From NCBI RefSeq assembly GCF_001949145.1, contig NW_019091402.1, positions 1,126,743-1,190,742 on the forward strand: a stretch of 64,000 nt of DNA. Reading direction: 5' to 3'. The stretch comes from Acanthaster planci (Eukaryota > Echinodermata > Asteroidea > Valvatida > Acanthasteridae). How positions within the stretch are numbered: the stretch's first letter is position 1; the number at the start of each line of letters is the position of its first letter. Below, one piece after another: positions 12,638 through 24,900 of this stretch. The position numbers and the translations under genes are program-made. The notes under the pieces were generated by a model. It worked only from the letters and a program-made list of their open reading frames with translations. It was not told the DNA's origin and ran no database searches.

Positions 12638-13113
12638 GGGGTGCAGACCACTTATTCAAGTGAGAATATTCGGCCAGCTCATTACCATTTAAAGTGCCCC
12701 CCAAACTATCTTTAGAAAAAGGAGATTGTTTGCCCCCCCCCCCCAAAATGGTGAGATTGTGTAAATTGTTGCCAGGATCAACTCCCTGGGTCTTTGAGCT
12801 TTCATATGAGAGCAGAATGGCTAAAAACTACTGTTGAAAAATGGTTCTAAGTGCCCGAGAAAGTTAAGGGTTGCCACTTGAAAATTAGGTGCTATCAGAC
12901 TTAGGAAAAATCACTTCTTGGGGGTGATTTTGTTTTGTGGGAATAATTAAAAGTGTAATTGGTTAACCCACAAAAAAATTGAAAAGAAGTTGAAAGATTA
13001 GTGACCAGACAAGAATTTCCTTTGTGTTTCAGAAATCTCAGGGATGTTGGCGTGCATTTGACCCTGAACAGTACTGATTTGACACTTTTCAATGGGGCTT
13101 GGACTGTACCCTT
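12638..13113 (-). mobile_element. ~0.48-kb element with GGGTGCAGTCCACT termini, copy 1
   Basis: Ends gggtgcagaccacttattca and tggactgtaccctt are inverted. The interior matches copies at 46247-46684 and 51168-51666 in the opposite orientation over its whole length (for example gctctcatgtgaaagctcaa there). No reading frame is conserved between copies, so it is a non-autonomous DNA transposon. Confidence 0.85.
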
Positions 13114-15311
13114 GGAGGTTGCAATCTTCTGGTTTTCCAGAGTGGAAAAGTAAAGTAGGAGCCGAGCGCCCTCTTCCGTCAGAGAAATGTATAACAAAAT
13201 AACTTTACAATACACGGGGACCTGAATATGTTTATGCCAAAAAAAAAAAAAAAAAAAAAATGCGTGCCCCTAGTTGCAGTACGAAAAGTGAGCTCCGACC
13301 CAAGAGAATTTTTGAAGGAAACATTGATGAGTTCTTTTCATCGTGGGGACGATTCGTGCATAACAGCAATGCGCATGCAGACGTATACAAGGAAGCCTGT
13401 TACTATGGGACTCTTTTAGGAGTCATTGTTATGAGACGCTAGGCGCTGAGCAAACAAAAGGGAGTCAATAATAACGTGTTGAAACGTAAACAATATTATT
13501 GTGGTGTAAAAATGGATTTTATCGAGTAACGTCCGTTAATATTCTATTCAAAAAAATCAAGCAGTTAAGACACGTTTGCACACGCACTGCGTGCGTCAAC
13601 GGTTCGTTTGCTGCAGGAGAAAGACCTTTTTTCTGAATAAAAGTTGGTCGTCCACCCATTTTATGACAGAAGACTCTTTGACCTCTTGAACTTCACACTT
13701 CCTTTATATACTTCATTTCACAGCAGTTGCGAATACGTGGCAGAGAAAGCAAAAACGTCACTCATTCACAAAAGGACAAACTATATGTCTCAAGGACGAT
13801 AATAAAAAGACTAATTTCTGTCAATTTGCTTCATGTACAGAAGTGCTACAAATATCGCACATATATGACTTATTTCTCTTTTCTAAGTATACTTGCCTTT
13901 TTCAGTGAACTTAACAAATTTAAACTATCAAACAACCAAATATAGATTGTACACCTTAAAAGATAGGATTGACTACCATTTGGTCAAATTACATGCAAGT
14001 ATGACATCAAAAAAGACCATAAAATTTGTCAGTGCTTGGAGGAGACGTCCTTCCTGTGCGCACATTAATTATAATGTCTATTTTACTGCATTATGAAAAC
14101 GGTAAGTATCAAGTCAATAATTGTCTAAGTTTACCATTGTGACCTTGAACTGTAAATTTACAGATCAAATGTAAGGTTTTGGTTTAATTTGTAACATTAA
14201 AAAAGCATGTACAAGAATATTTTATAAAAAATTAAATCTCTGTAGAAAATGAGGAATTCCATTATACAATTTAAAAATACATTGTAAGCAATATTTTACA
14301 ATATATAATTTATATTGGTGCATCTCTTTCCTTGACTCAAAACTGATACGCCTGTTTTCACCCGAGAAAATAATGTCAGGAAAAATTGGGGTGGCAACAG
14401 TCTGCTACCAACTACGATTTAATAAGATATGTAAAAACTTGTACATGTACTGATACTCAGAGGAATCAACACTGGGAACCAGACAAGCTGTTAGGGATAC
14501 AATGCCCAAATATAGTAGAGTTTACCCCTCTCCCGTATGAGACATCCAATCACTGAATATTCAAAATATATTCGGCTATATCCAAATTCCAAGAAAGCCA
14601 GAAACAAAATGCACACATTTCTGCAAAAAGTAAAATAAGACAAACTTGAGGAAAAATAAATTTTTTAAACAACTCTTAGGCATATGCATTACTGGTTTAC
14701 AAAAAAATGCTAAAAGTCCCAGTATAAGACTCCACCTAGCACAATCATGCCCTCTTTGGGTTTCTTCAATCTTTGCTTTTCAACTCAGCTCAAATGTACA
14801 ATTCCTTAGCCGAAAGGAAAAATGAGCATCACAGTCTTATTAATGACAATTGTGATTAATTCTTGATTTGTAACCTGCGAGTATTAATGGTTAACCCTAA
14901 CAGTACTCACTCCTCCAATAGGTGAAGGACTGAGGACTGTTAGGGTTAATCTTAATCTGTTTTGATGTTTATAGTTTTCATGTGCTGTTTAATTGTTTAA
15001 TATGCAAGTAGTTGTTTTGAATGTAACATTTTTAAAGAGTGAATGATGATGGAATGCGGCTATCTGTAGTTTTTATATGGGCACAATAAATTGAATTTGA
15101 ATTTGACTTTCTGCTGCCTTGAAGTTTACTGTTCACATATTGAAATATGTTTTATAATATTATTACGCAAACTATAAAATTGAAGTTTACCCTTTTATTT
15201 AATTGATTTTTCACTCCCTGATGATTCATTTTGAAAACGGATATTCTAATATTTGATAGAAAATTGAAATCTGAAAATTTAAAAAATCTGTACAGCCCTA
15301 AAATGTACCAT
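13114..15311. other. AT-rich intergenic DNA upstream of the P450 3' end
   Basis: No gene recognised. It contains a run of about 21 A at 13238-13260 and a short inverted repeat at 14891-14950 (ttaaccctaacagt / actgttagggttaa). Confidence 0.6.
14891..14950. repeat. Short inverted repeat
   Basis: ttaaccctaacagtactcac pairs with gtgaaggactgaggactgttagggttaa (14-base perfect outer arms). Possibly a very short element or a stem-loop; no coding or terminator context. Confidence 0.6.
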
Positions 15312-15312
15312 T

Positions 15313-15488
15313 TCAGATGCAAAATACAGAACTGCCAACCTTGCCATACTCCTGCCTAGGGTCAGTCATTACCATACAATAGAATAAAAGGTATTTAAAT
15401 GAGCCTTGACTTTGTTTAAAATTTTAATCTATCCTGTGGTAATGCCCGACCTCAGGAAGGAGTACGGCTAGGTTGGCAAGTCTGAAAC
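15313..15488. mobile_element. Palindromic element downstream of the P450 gene
   Basis: Left arm ttcagatgcaaaatacagaa...ctgccaaccttgccatactc pairs imperfectly with the right arm ending ggttggcaagtctgaa. The arms share GGTAATG/CATTACC. It lies 350 bases past the P450 stop, possibly in the 3' UTR. Confidence 0.75.
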
Positions 15489-15837
15489 AGAATGAGTGAA
15501 AGAATGGCCTTAAGTCTCATTTTGTGGGATCCTGTCATTAATGTCTGAAAAGGAATCATCTTCTGGAGAAATTCCATTCAAATCTATCATTTCAGGATTA
15601 ATAACTCTGGACCCGAATGAGGCCAGAGCACGAGGCAGATACAGATTTTGGAAAATGGTTGTAGTAATTAACATTCTGGAAAACCTCCTTCCTTCCGTCC
15701 CTCTTCGAACCACACCCACAAGCCACACCCACAAGCTTACCTCCATCACGTCATCTAAGCCACATTACCTTCACCTATCTGACACACTTAAAGTTTCCAC
15801 CCCCCACACCAGAGCCACGCCCTCACTCTCCTCCCAC

Positions 15838-15981
15838 CTAGTTAATCTTTGGTTTGAGTGTGACCTTGCAGCCATCTGTTGGACGCAGGGTTCCGTGAGT
15901 GACCATATCAAAAGACTGATCCGGTACCAGACTAAAGTCAAAACTGGTCAGGAGTTTGCACAGAAGTACTTTCGCTTCAAT
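15838..15981 (-). CDS. CYP46A1: CYP46A1-like final coding exon
   Basis: 48 codons including TAG at 15838. It reads IEAKVLLCKLLTSFDFSLVP, then DQSFDMVTHGTLRPTDGCKV and TLKPKIN, matching the end of CYP46A1 ([20 protein letters not shown]...LKPLD). The acceptor is tttaccacag. Confidence 0.93.
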   Translation of the reverse strand: MEAKVLLCKLLTSFDFSLVPDQSFDMVTHGTLRPTDGCKVTLKPKIN

Positions 15982-18900
15982 CTGTGGTAAAGGAGACAAA
16001 AGAGAATTACATAATGGATTGACAACATTACATAATGGATTGNNNNNNNNNNNNNNNNNNNNNNNNNNNNNNNNNNNNNNNNNNNNNNNNNNNNNNNNNN
16101 NNNNNNNNNNNNNNNNNNNNNNNNNNNNNNNNNNNNNNNNNNNNNNNNNNNNNNNNNNNNNNNNNNNNNNNNNNNNNNNNNNNNNNNNNNNNNNNNNNNN
16201 NNNNNNNNNNNNNNNNNNNNNNNNNNNNNNNNNNNNNNNNNNNNNNNNNNNNNNNNNNNNNNNNNNNNNNNNNNNNNNNNNNNNNNNNNNNNNNNNNNNN
16301 NNNNNNNNNNNNNNNNNNNNNNNNNNNNNNNNNNNNNNNNNNNNNNNNNNNNNNNNNNNNNNNNNNNNNNNNNNNNNNNNNNNNNNNNNNACAACTTCAC
16401 TTAATGGATTGAGAACTTTACATAATGGATTGAGAACTTCACATAATGGATTGACAACTTCACATAATGGATTGACAACTTCACATAATGGTTTGACAAC
16501 TTCACATAATGGTTTGACAACTTCACATAATGGATTGACAACTTCACATAAAGGTTTGACATCATCACATAATAGATTGAGGACACGATCAAACTACTTT
16601 CACAGAGTAATATCATATTTTGGTACATTTGGCATTCCATACAAAATGACAAAGGGCCAGTGAGAGTTCGGCTTTCTATCATGAATATACATGAGAGGCA
16701 TGGTAAGGTCAAGTATTGTGTGGCACACCACTGTGTTTCAATACTTTGCATCAGTGCTTACCTGGGTAAATTCGGCCCTAAAAACCAGTAAATTCAAGCA
16801 CTTCTGTTTCAAAGAAAATTCTACGAGTATTTGCCTTGTTGCAACTATGATGCAACGACATTCCGTAGACTCTGTCCTTAACTCCGTATAATCTTCAGGG
16901 GAAGAATTTGGCAATTTTCATAACAAGTAACATCTTACCATCGCAAAATTCTTGCCAATGCACATTCTGGGGCCCAGGGAAAAGGGCAGAAAGGAGAATA
17001 GAATGCTGTAGAAAGGAAGAAACAGATTGAACACTTTGAAAAGGAAGTCACACTTGTCACAGCCACATGTAACTCCAGTTTGATAACTACTGACATGTTT
17101 GTGACTCGCACTGTGCAGACGAGTAAGAAGTTGCAAGAGCCACTGTCTGAGTTCCAGTTGCCTTGGAAAGAGCAAACTCATCAAAGTGAGCTCTTTATTT
17201 TGATGTACATGTATCACTGAGTTTGGCGTTCTTATGAAAGTGAACATAATGTGGGTGAAAGACATTGAAGGTTTCATATTGATTTACAATGTGTAAGATT
17301 CTTTCAAAGGTCTGCATTTAAATTTGCTCTGGCGAATTGTGACTCATTTTCAAAGAGCAGGTCACATTTTGGTAAAAAACGTGTCCCTGCACAGACGGAT
17401 TAGGAAATGCTTTTCTCATTTTCGGGGCCAGAAAAGTGAAAGCTGGTGATATGAGCAGGTGACCACTTGTTTTTGATTGGCTGCCTGCCACTTGTCTGAT
17501 TGATGCAAACAGAGGGCACTCTAACACTCACTGTTCATCTTGGTGCATGAAGCGGTCTGGGTCATACTGCAAGGCATCTGTGTAATGTTCCTCCAAGCGG
17601 CTGATGGCATATATGGAAATCTGTGGTGAAAAACCAATATTTTGATCCAAGCCATAGGGAATTTTTTTAATAGAAGATACTCGACCCAAACATATTCTTT
17701 CTCACCGCAGCTCACAGGATCAGAATTTTTTTTAGACAGAGCATCTGGTAAACATCCCAGAAGAGGGTGACATATCCCCAACGGCAGGACTTGTGAAGGG
17801 ATGTGTGAAAGAACTTGTGATGGATTCAAATACAACACTAGTGCATGCTAGCTCTGACGTTTTCTTGTACTTCTTGCCAGTTATCAAAGTTCTAAAGGAT
17901 TGCCTACCATGGAAACCTAAATACATTACTCTTCATGGTGCCACGGACTTCGCTGGTGACAATGGCAGATGTACATGTACGTTAGGTCAAATGAGTCCTT
18001 ACTGGCAGATATACGTCAGGTCAAATGAGTCCTTACTGGCAGATGTACGTCAGGTCAAATGAGTCCTTACTGGCAGATGTACGTCAGGTCAAATGAGTCC
18101 TTACTGGCAGATGTACGTCAGGTCAAATGAGTCCTTACTGGCAGATGTACGTCAGGTCAAATGAGTCCTTACTGGCAGATGTACGTCAGGTCAAATGAGT
18201 CCTGGGGCGTGCTCTGTAGGGCAGGGGAGGACAAGACAACACTTCCTTTCTAATTTCATGGGACAAAATTGGCACTTCTGAGACAACTCTCGGTGTAAAT
18301 CTCGTACCAGTACGGATGTTTCTGCCGGTATCCGGACATTGTTTAGGTAGACCTCTTCCACTGTCTGGCGAAGGGTCCCCCCCGCTGGTGGGTACAAACG
18401 CAGGGTCTCCTTCAGAACCTACAAGAAGCAGAAAACGATGCCCGGCAAGGTTGAAAGGTAAAGGCAGTGACATTCTTGAATACAGGAACAATAAAGCACA
18501 CTGTGTGGTCTAATCCATGAAATAAAAAATTAAACCAAGTGTTAAAGATATCTTCTCCAACTTTTTTAGTTTGCATACAAATGTTTTGACATATCGCTTA
18601 CTTTTAAATCCTTACAAATGTGACCATTATGTTCATTTGCTCAAGAATTGTTTTGACCGCTGAAAAAGGTGGTTTCACAGCTTATTTTGCAGGGCTGGGC
18701 GTGGTTTTCAAAACGACTTGTGGGAGCTCACAGTATCGTCAGGTTGAAGAGAAATCTTCAAGTATCTCAGCGTGAATCACAAAGGTGGTAGCATATAGAG
18801 GCTTTGAGTGGCAGCCATCTTGCAGGGCACTTCTTCTGCTTCACAGGGAATCCTCCTTTGTGCATACCCATTGTAACAAAAGCACAGACCTGCAAGATGG

Positions 18901-21900
18901 CAGCCATGCAAACCCTCTATAGATGTCAGTGTACAGCAATAGTGTTTTTCCAGTCTGAATGCAAAAGGCATGGTGTTGTATAAATGCCACGTGGGTCCCG
19001 TTTTCAAATCTCAGCCCTGTCGCCATCTTCGGCATCGCCCTCAGTACTAAAATCAGTTTCTTAACGCTAAGCATTGGAACCAAATGACAATGCTCAAAGC
19101 CTCGGCCTCGCCATCAGCCCACTGGACATTTCCCTGTCAGAAAAACAGAGCAGTATGGATATCTAGGCCGTTTTCCAATACTCAACTTCAGCTCCGTCTC
19201 AGGCTTGATCTGTTTTTTTACCAGCTGACTTTGAAGCTGTAAGCGCAGTAATTAGTCTAATAGTGCCACAAAACATCAAATAAGATGCAAGAGAGCAAAA
19301 ACTTACAGTTTGATTTAAACTTACAATTTGATTTAAATGCTTCGGGCCCACAATCGGGGATTGGTTTCGGGGACGAAGCCTGAGACAGAGACGAAGTTGA
19401 GTATTGGAAAATGGCCCTAGAGAGATTTAAAGCCGACGGAAATCAGATCGTACTGCAGTCATGTATTCCAACTTGGGCAAGTCTTCAAATGCAACGTCGT
19501 TCTTGTCCCCGATCACACTCTCCACCTCATTCTTCAATCTGGAGTATTCAAAAGAATCGTGTTCGTTGAAATGACAGCACCCGACCATTCACATAGAAGT
19601 CTTTACAATTAGGAAAACCAATATCAAAAATACATGTACAAATAAATTGGTAAAAGCTGTCTGCTTTGGAAATAAAATGCACCGTTCACTGTTCAAATAC
19701 GGATCTTAATGTGCTGAATTCAAATATCATAAGTAAACTGCTGAATTAGCTACTCTCTCCAAGATATGCATTTTTTATGTTTTACCCACAATGCACTGTT
19801 CTGGTGTATGGTGTGCAAAGAAGACCATTTTTCATTCATGAATTGTACTCCCACATACATGCACACATGTGTGGAGATACAGACACCATGCCGGGTCTTC
19901 AAAACTCGAGCCAGTCAACAAATTTTAAGTATCATGTCCATTCTCAATGACTCCAAATCGGTCAAGTCTGACTTCATTTGTTTCAGGCACATTTTGGATG
20001 CAAATATGAGCTTCAAATGTTGCTTTCAGGGATGAGATTGGAGGAAAGTGAAATATCCGTGAAACTGTTACTCAAGGTTTTCAGGGTTCCAGCGCAGGGT
20101 AGGGTCCGTGGTGTAGGTTAAATATTGTCCGACGACGCCTCTTAAAATACCAATAATCAACTTTTATACATAAAATGCACCTTAAAGGTAAACTCAAGAT
20201 GTTGCAGATTTTAAATGAAACTGTTTGAAAAAATCCTGAAATCAGCAAAATCCTGTGGAAAACAAAAAATCCCTGAATCAGGAAAAATCCTGACACATTT
20301 CGCCCCTGAACTTTTTGGGCCCATATCCGAGATATCAGTGAGGGGCATCGGGGCTTAGCTGAGTTACTTAGAACACTCCAAGAATGTGAATCATTTCAGA
20401 CGTTCCAAATTTCCTGCTTTGAAATCTGCCTGAAGCAAAACTACAAAGAGAATAGCAGTTCGGTTCTGATGAAGATTAAAATGACAGCGGATGGAAAATC
20501 CTTAGATCTGTATTCACCTGTAAAGGACTTCTGGCTGTTTGCCAAGGAGCTCCAGGAAACAGCTCGTCAGGAGATTGGCGGTGGTCTCTTGACCTATGAC
20601 ATATTCACAATAGACACTGCGGAATTTATGCAGAAATTGAATTCCTAAGCACTTAAGTCGTTTTGACTTTTTTTTCCCAAACAGAGACCTGCTGAGTGTT
20701 GCAAATCCTAATATTGTCTTCATGCTGGCTTGACGTTTCACTTTTGAGAATTTAGTCTCAAGTTGAGAACCCCTGCTTAATGTTGTTCCACTCTCGGCTC
20801 ACAACTGCCTCGGGACGACGAGACAAGTTGGGGACAGAGTTGAAGGCTAAAATTTGGGATGAGGCTTTTGGTGCTGAGTGCAGACTGCTGACTGAGTTTT
20901 GCTTTGAACCATTTTTCACACTTTAACCCTGAAAAAAGATGCAATTTTGTCTTCTCAGAGTTGACAGTAGAGATGAAAGTGCTTAGCACTTTCACATTTC
21001 AACTGCAACTTATTGCTTACTTCAATGAATAGTATATCTTAGTACACTGAGTTTTATCCAAATCTGGGAATTCTGCAATCGCGGTGCTAGCATGGCACAC
21101 TATCATACCCATGTACATGTTAGCACTTTTTTCTTTAAAAAATGTTCCCTATCAGCTAGCACCCCACGAGGCTTAATGCTTCAAATGCAAGTACAGTTGC
21201 ATGAAGAAAGTTCCTCTAGACTCCTGCTTGGTGGAAGATTTTGGAGGATTCGGTCAGGTTCCGAGCAAAATTGCTTTTTAAAAGGTGTCAAATAAAAAAA
21301 AAGTTTTGTTTTATTCTATTACCCGGTGAATCATAGTTTTAATTTTAGGGTATATTAAAATCTTCCAACAAATGCTGGCTTCTCACTGGATACATCAGTA
21401 GTCAAGCCCTGGAGTTTCAACCTGTTGGGCATGTAATAAGCGTGCTTGATCACCACACTTCACAATTGAATTGTTTGCTAGCACGTACGTTCATGACGGC
21501 CACGCATCTGACAATAAACAATTTCCTAATCACTCACTGGTTCCCTAAGAAAGCCTTGGGATAAAATGAAGACAAAATTATCGAGATGTTTGTACGAGCA
21601 AGAGTGCCGGTCCACTTGCTGAGTCGTTAGAGGGCGCTCTTTGCACAATCCACTATCAAGCACAAGTGTTTGGGGGACAAGACTATTTCGGGCATATCCC
21701 TTTTCGTACCAGCAACAAAGAAGGTCACAAAGTCGTCCACCATGTTCTGCATGCTGTAGTAGTTGTGACTCAGCTGTCCCGTCGCGTTGATGATGTACGT
21801 CAACGTATCTGCTGGCACCTCCTCACCCCGCTGGATGGCCGCCAGTCGCTCGCGGATGCACTTCTCGCCGAAGCTTCGCAGGAGCTTGCAGCAATCGTGA

Positions 21901-24900
21901 ATCTGTTTTCGTCTCTCCCGGTGAGCTTTCAGGGGGCTGTACTGTAAACAGACACAAACAATAACACCATTTTCCTCAAAGTTGTTCCGAAAGATGACCA
22001 CTGTGTATTTGTTAAAAGCAAGAAATCTTCAGGTTTGCTTTTTCTTCATATTTATCAATGAGGCGGCTACGTGTAAGACTGCACCGAGACCAGCCAGTTA
22101 TAAATCTGTTCTGATACAAATATCAATGTCTATTTTGATGTTAAATCTGACAAGTACATTTGGTTACATGGATATGGGTCATTCCCGAAATTAGGGGTCC
22201 AAAAGTGTGACATTTTCGTGTCCCTGTTACATCTGACCTTTGCCATCTGACATTGGAATATCACCAGAATTGATTTCAAACTGTTGGTATTTGTTTGGCA
22301 GCTAATTTACATTAATTCACCACTCTTGGAAATTAGAAAATGTGTTCTGAACTTACAAAATCAAATGTCAGATGTGACAGGGACACCAAAAAAAAAATGG
22401 ACCCCTAATTTCTGGAATTACCCATATCCATTTTAGACTATAAAAAGGAAAATCAAACTTTCAGTAAAGGAAAGGAAACAAACATGATAAAAGGCTTTTC
22501 ATTCCTAGTGATGACAACTCTCACACATGTACAAATCAATAACCAATTTGTTTTTTGGAGGGGAAAGAGGATGGGGCCGGTGCAATGAGGGATGAGCTTA
22601 AGAAAACTTTATCTTCAAAAGGTGAAGATGTCTCAAAAACCACACGGAAAAATAGGTTTATTTTCTCTGAACTGCCCGGGAGTGATACGGTTCGTTTACA
22701 AATGCTACCTCGAGCCATGGCGCTCTGTTCAAGGACCCCAGGGCGTCCAGAGTCACCCGGACGGCATCAGTGAATGGCGACAGTCCATCCACCATGATGT
22801 CCAGCTCACAGCTGAAGGATACCTGAGAGGGAAAACAAGGCAACGATGGCACAAGGCCAGTTCAATGTGGAGTGCCGAAGTGGGGAGTATGCCCATTATG
22901 CCTATTCATTTCTTGACTTGTTTGTGCTATTACGATATCTGCTCGGACTTTTGAGGCACTCAAAGTGGGAACAGGGAGTCAGGTTGGTGTAGTGGCTCTT
23001 TCCATGCCTCCAACCTCTTTGGTCGATTCCCAAGGAATTACGGTCTGTTAACCTGCAGAATTCTTGGTAGAATGGTTTCCACAGAATTGAGCCTGGCTAC
23101 CTTGGCAATGACATCCAGCGTGACCTTGTTGAGTTCATCCAGCATGGTGACCTCGGCGACTCCATCAGCTTTGCCGAGAAGTCGTTTGATCATCAGGTCG
23201 GAACTGCGGTTGAACTGCGACATCGACTGCTTGAGATATCTGTGACCAACAAATGGCCAAGTAAGGTCATCTCGCAAAAAGGCTCGCGCTCTCAAAACCT
23301 TTTTCTTTGGCATGACCTTAACACAGCATTTGTCATCTTTTTTTGACGAGAATATTTGAAAAGTCTCAATGAAGCAAAAGATAAATCCATTTTTACACTT
23401 TATTGAAGATAAGAGCTTTTACAAAGACAGAGAATCTATTGCTTTGTATCAACACAAAGATTTGTTGCATCGAATTTCTTCAGTTTTAACTGTAAAAATA
23501 GTTGTCCCAATCACTACTGTTCTCAGATATGCGGTCATCTTCATCAATGTCAAGCTGGTTACATTTGTCACTGACAGTCATCGTCATCGCTCTGAGTATC
23601 ACTGTAATTGCATGACTGGTGGAAGCAGTTGTCACTTTTTGTCCTCATCGATTTAATACTGTTAACATTGCTGCTAGTCCAACTATTATCAGGGGAGGGG
23701 TTTGAGAGTAGGGGGGGTTGGGTGCCTGGGAGGTGTTAACCCAGGACATGTACTCACCTCCGGTGAAATGCTGGATCGATGATAGCTCGTCTGATCGACC
23801 ATACGCCATGATCTCTCTCGCTGACCAAACCAGTCCCCATGAAACGCTCACCAACGAGCATCTTCAACCTCGTGTAACTTATCCGGTCTTTTGGGTGCTT
23901 GGCCTGAATGACAAACTCCTAGCCAGGAAAACAAGATGGGATTGAGATTCCACTTAAATCACAGCTTACAGAGATGAGATTGGGACAAAATAAAATTTAG
24001 AAAATGTTGAGAAGCATAGTTGTTACTAATGTATGATAATGCCACTCTGCACTCTTTCTAATGATCAACAAGACAAGAGTTTTACTGTTGTCTTTGTGAG
24101 GTGGTTCTTGTTGAGTTTTGAAAAGGCCAGAACTTCACTATGCCGAGCACTGATGTTGGAGTGGGGGTGTTTTTCGCACATCCTTGTCTGCATCAAGGTT
24201 TGAATCCTGTCTGGATCAGCATGGCGATTGGGTTCAACCCCTACCCAATTCCATGGGTGTTTCTTTATAATCTTCTTCGACGTCACTCTAAATTAATCAT
24301 AGCGTTAAATGCGCTGTTGAATGAACATGACATGAAATGAGCAGCTTCGGTATTCAAACAGCACATGCCCAGTACGAGGCTGCTATTTGATAACAGCGGC
24401 ATGCAGCACGCGCTTTGTTCCCGGAAGACTTTGGCTTTCTGAAATATCGAACTCACAGAAATAACACAAAATATGCAGTTCAAGTGATAACGGAACCAAA
24501 CACGACTGATGCTACCTTGACGCCTTCTGGGCTACACACCACCACCAGGACGCGTGTGAAGAAAAACAGCACGAATATCGGTCCATATTCCTGACACCTG
24601 GAGAGGACGCAGACAAAATGCAAACTCCTCAACCAATTTTTCAACCAAAAAGCACTTCGGGGGACAGACCCATCTCACAGGATGACATCTTCGTAGGAAA
24701 ATTATTCCACACCATCAGGCGCTTGAGTGTTGATCCAAGCATCTTCGAAATGTGGGGCAGCCAATGCGTGCCACAAATATTTGACGTCCAAAATATTGAT
24801 GCACTCGGAAATCTGTTCCTAGTGATGTCACCTGAGAGAGAACTATCGTTGAAGTTTTACCGAATTATGTTTTTGTGTGTGTGAGGAAATTTGATGCCCA

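Noticed and set aside
15541-15990. Long plus-strand open frame of 149 codons
   Set aside because: It is the antisense of the last P450 exon and its flank; the minus-strand reading matches the CYP46A C terminus and has correct splice signals.
15948-16663. Repetitive open frames around the assembly gap
   Set aside because: They come from a 21-base satellite whose length is a multiple of three, plus unknown bases.
18000-18203. CRISPR-like array
   Set aside because: The 34-base units are contiguous with no unique spacers and lie in a eukaryotic intron; it is a simple tandem repeat.
24618-24884. 88-codon plus-strand frame next to the P450 EYGPIF exon, and its antisense as the missing P450 exon
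   Set aside because: The minus-strand frames show no SFxxGHLP-like or EW segment and the best one meets a stop before any donor. The plus-strand frame matches nothing.
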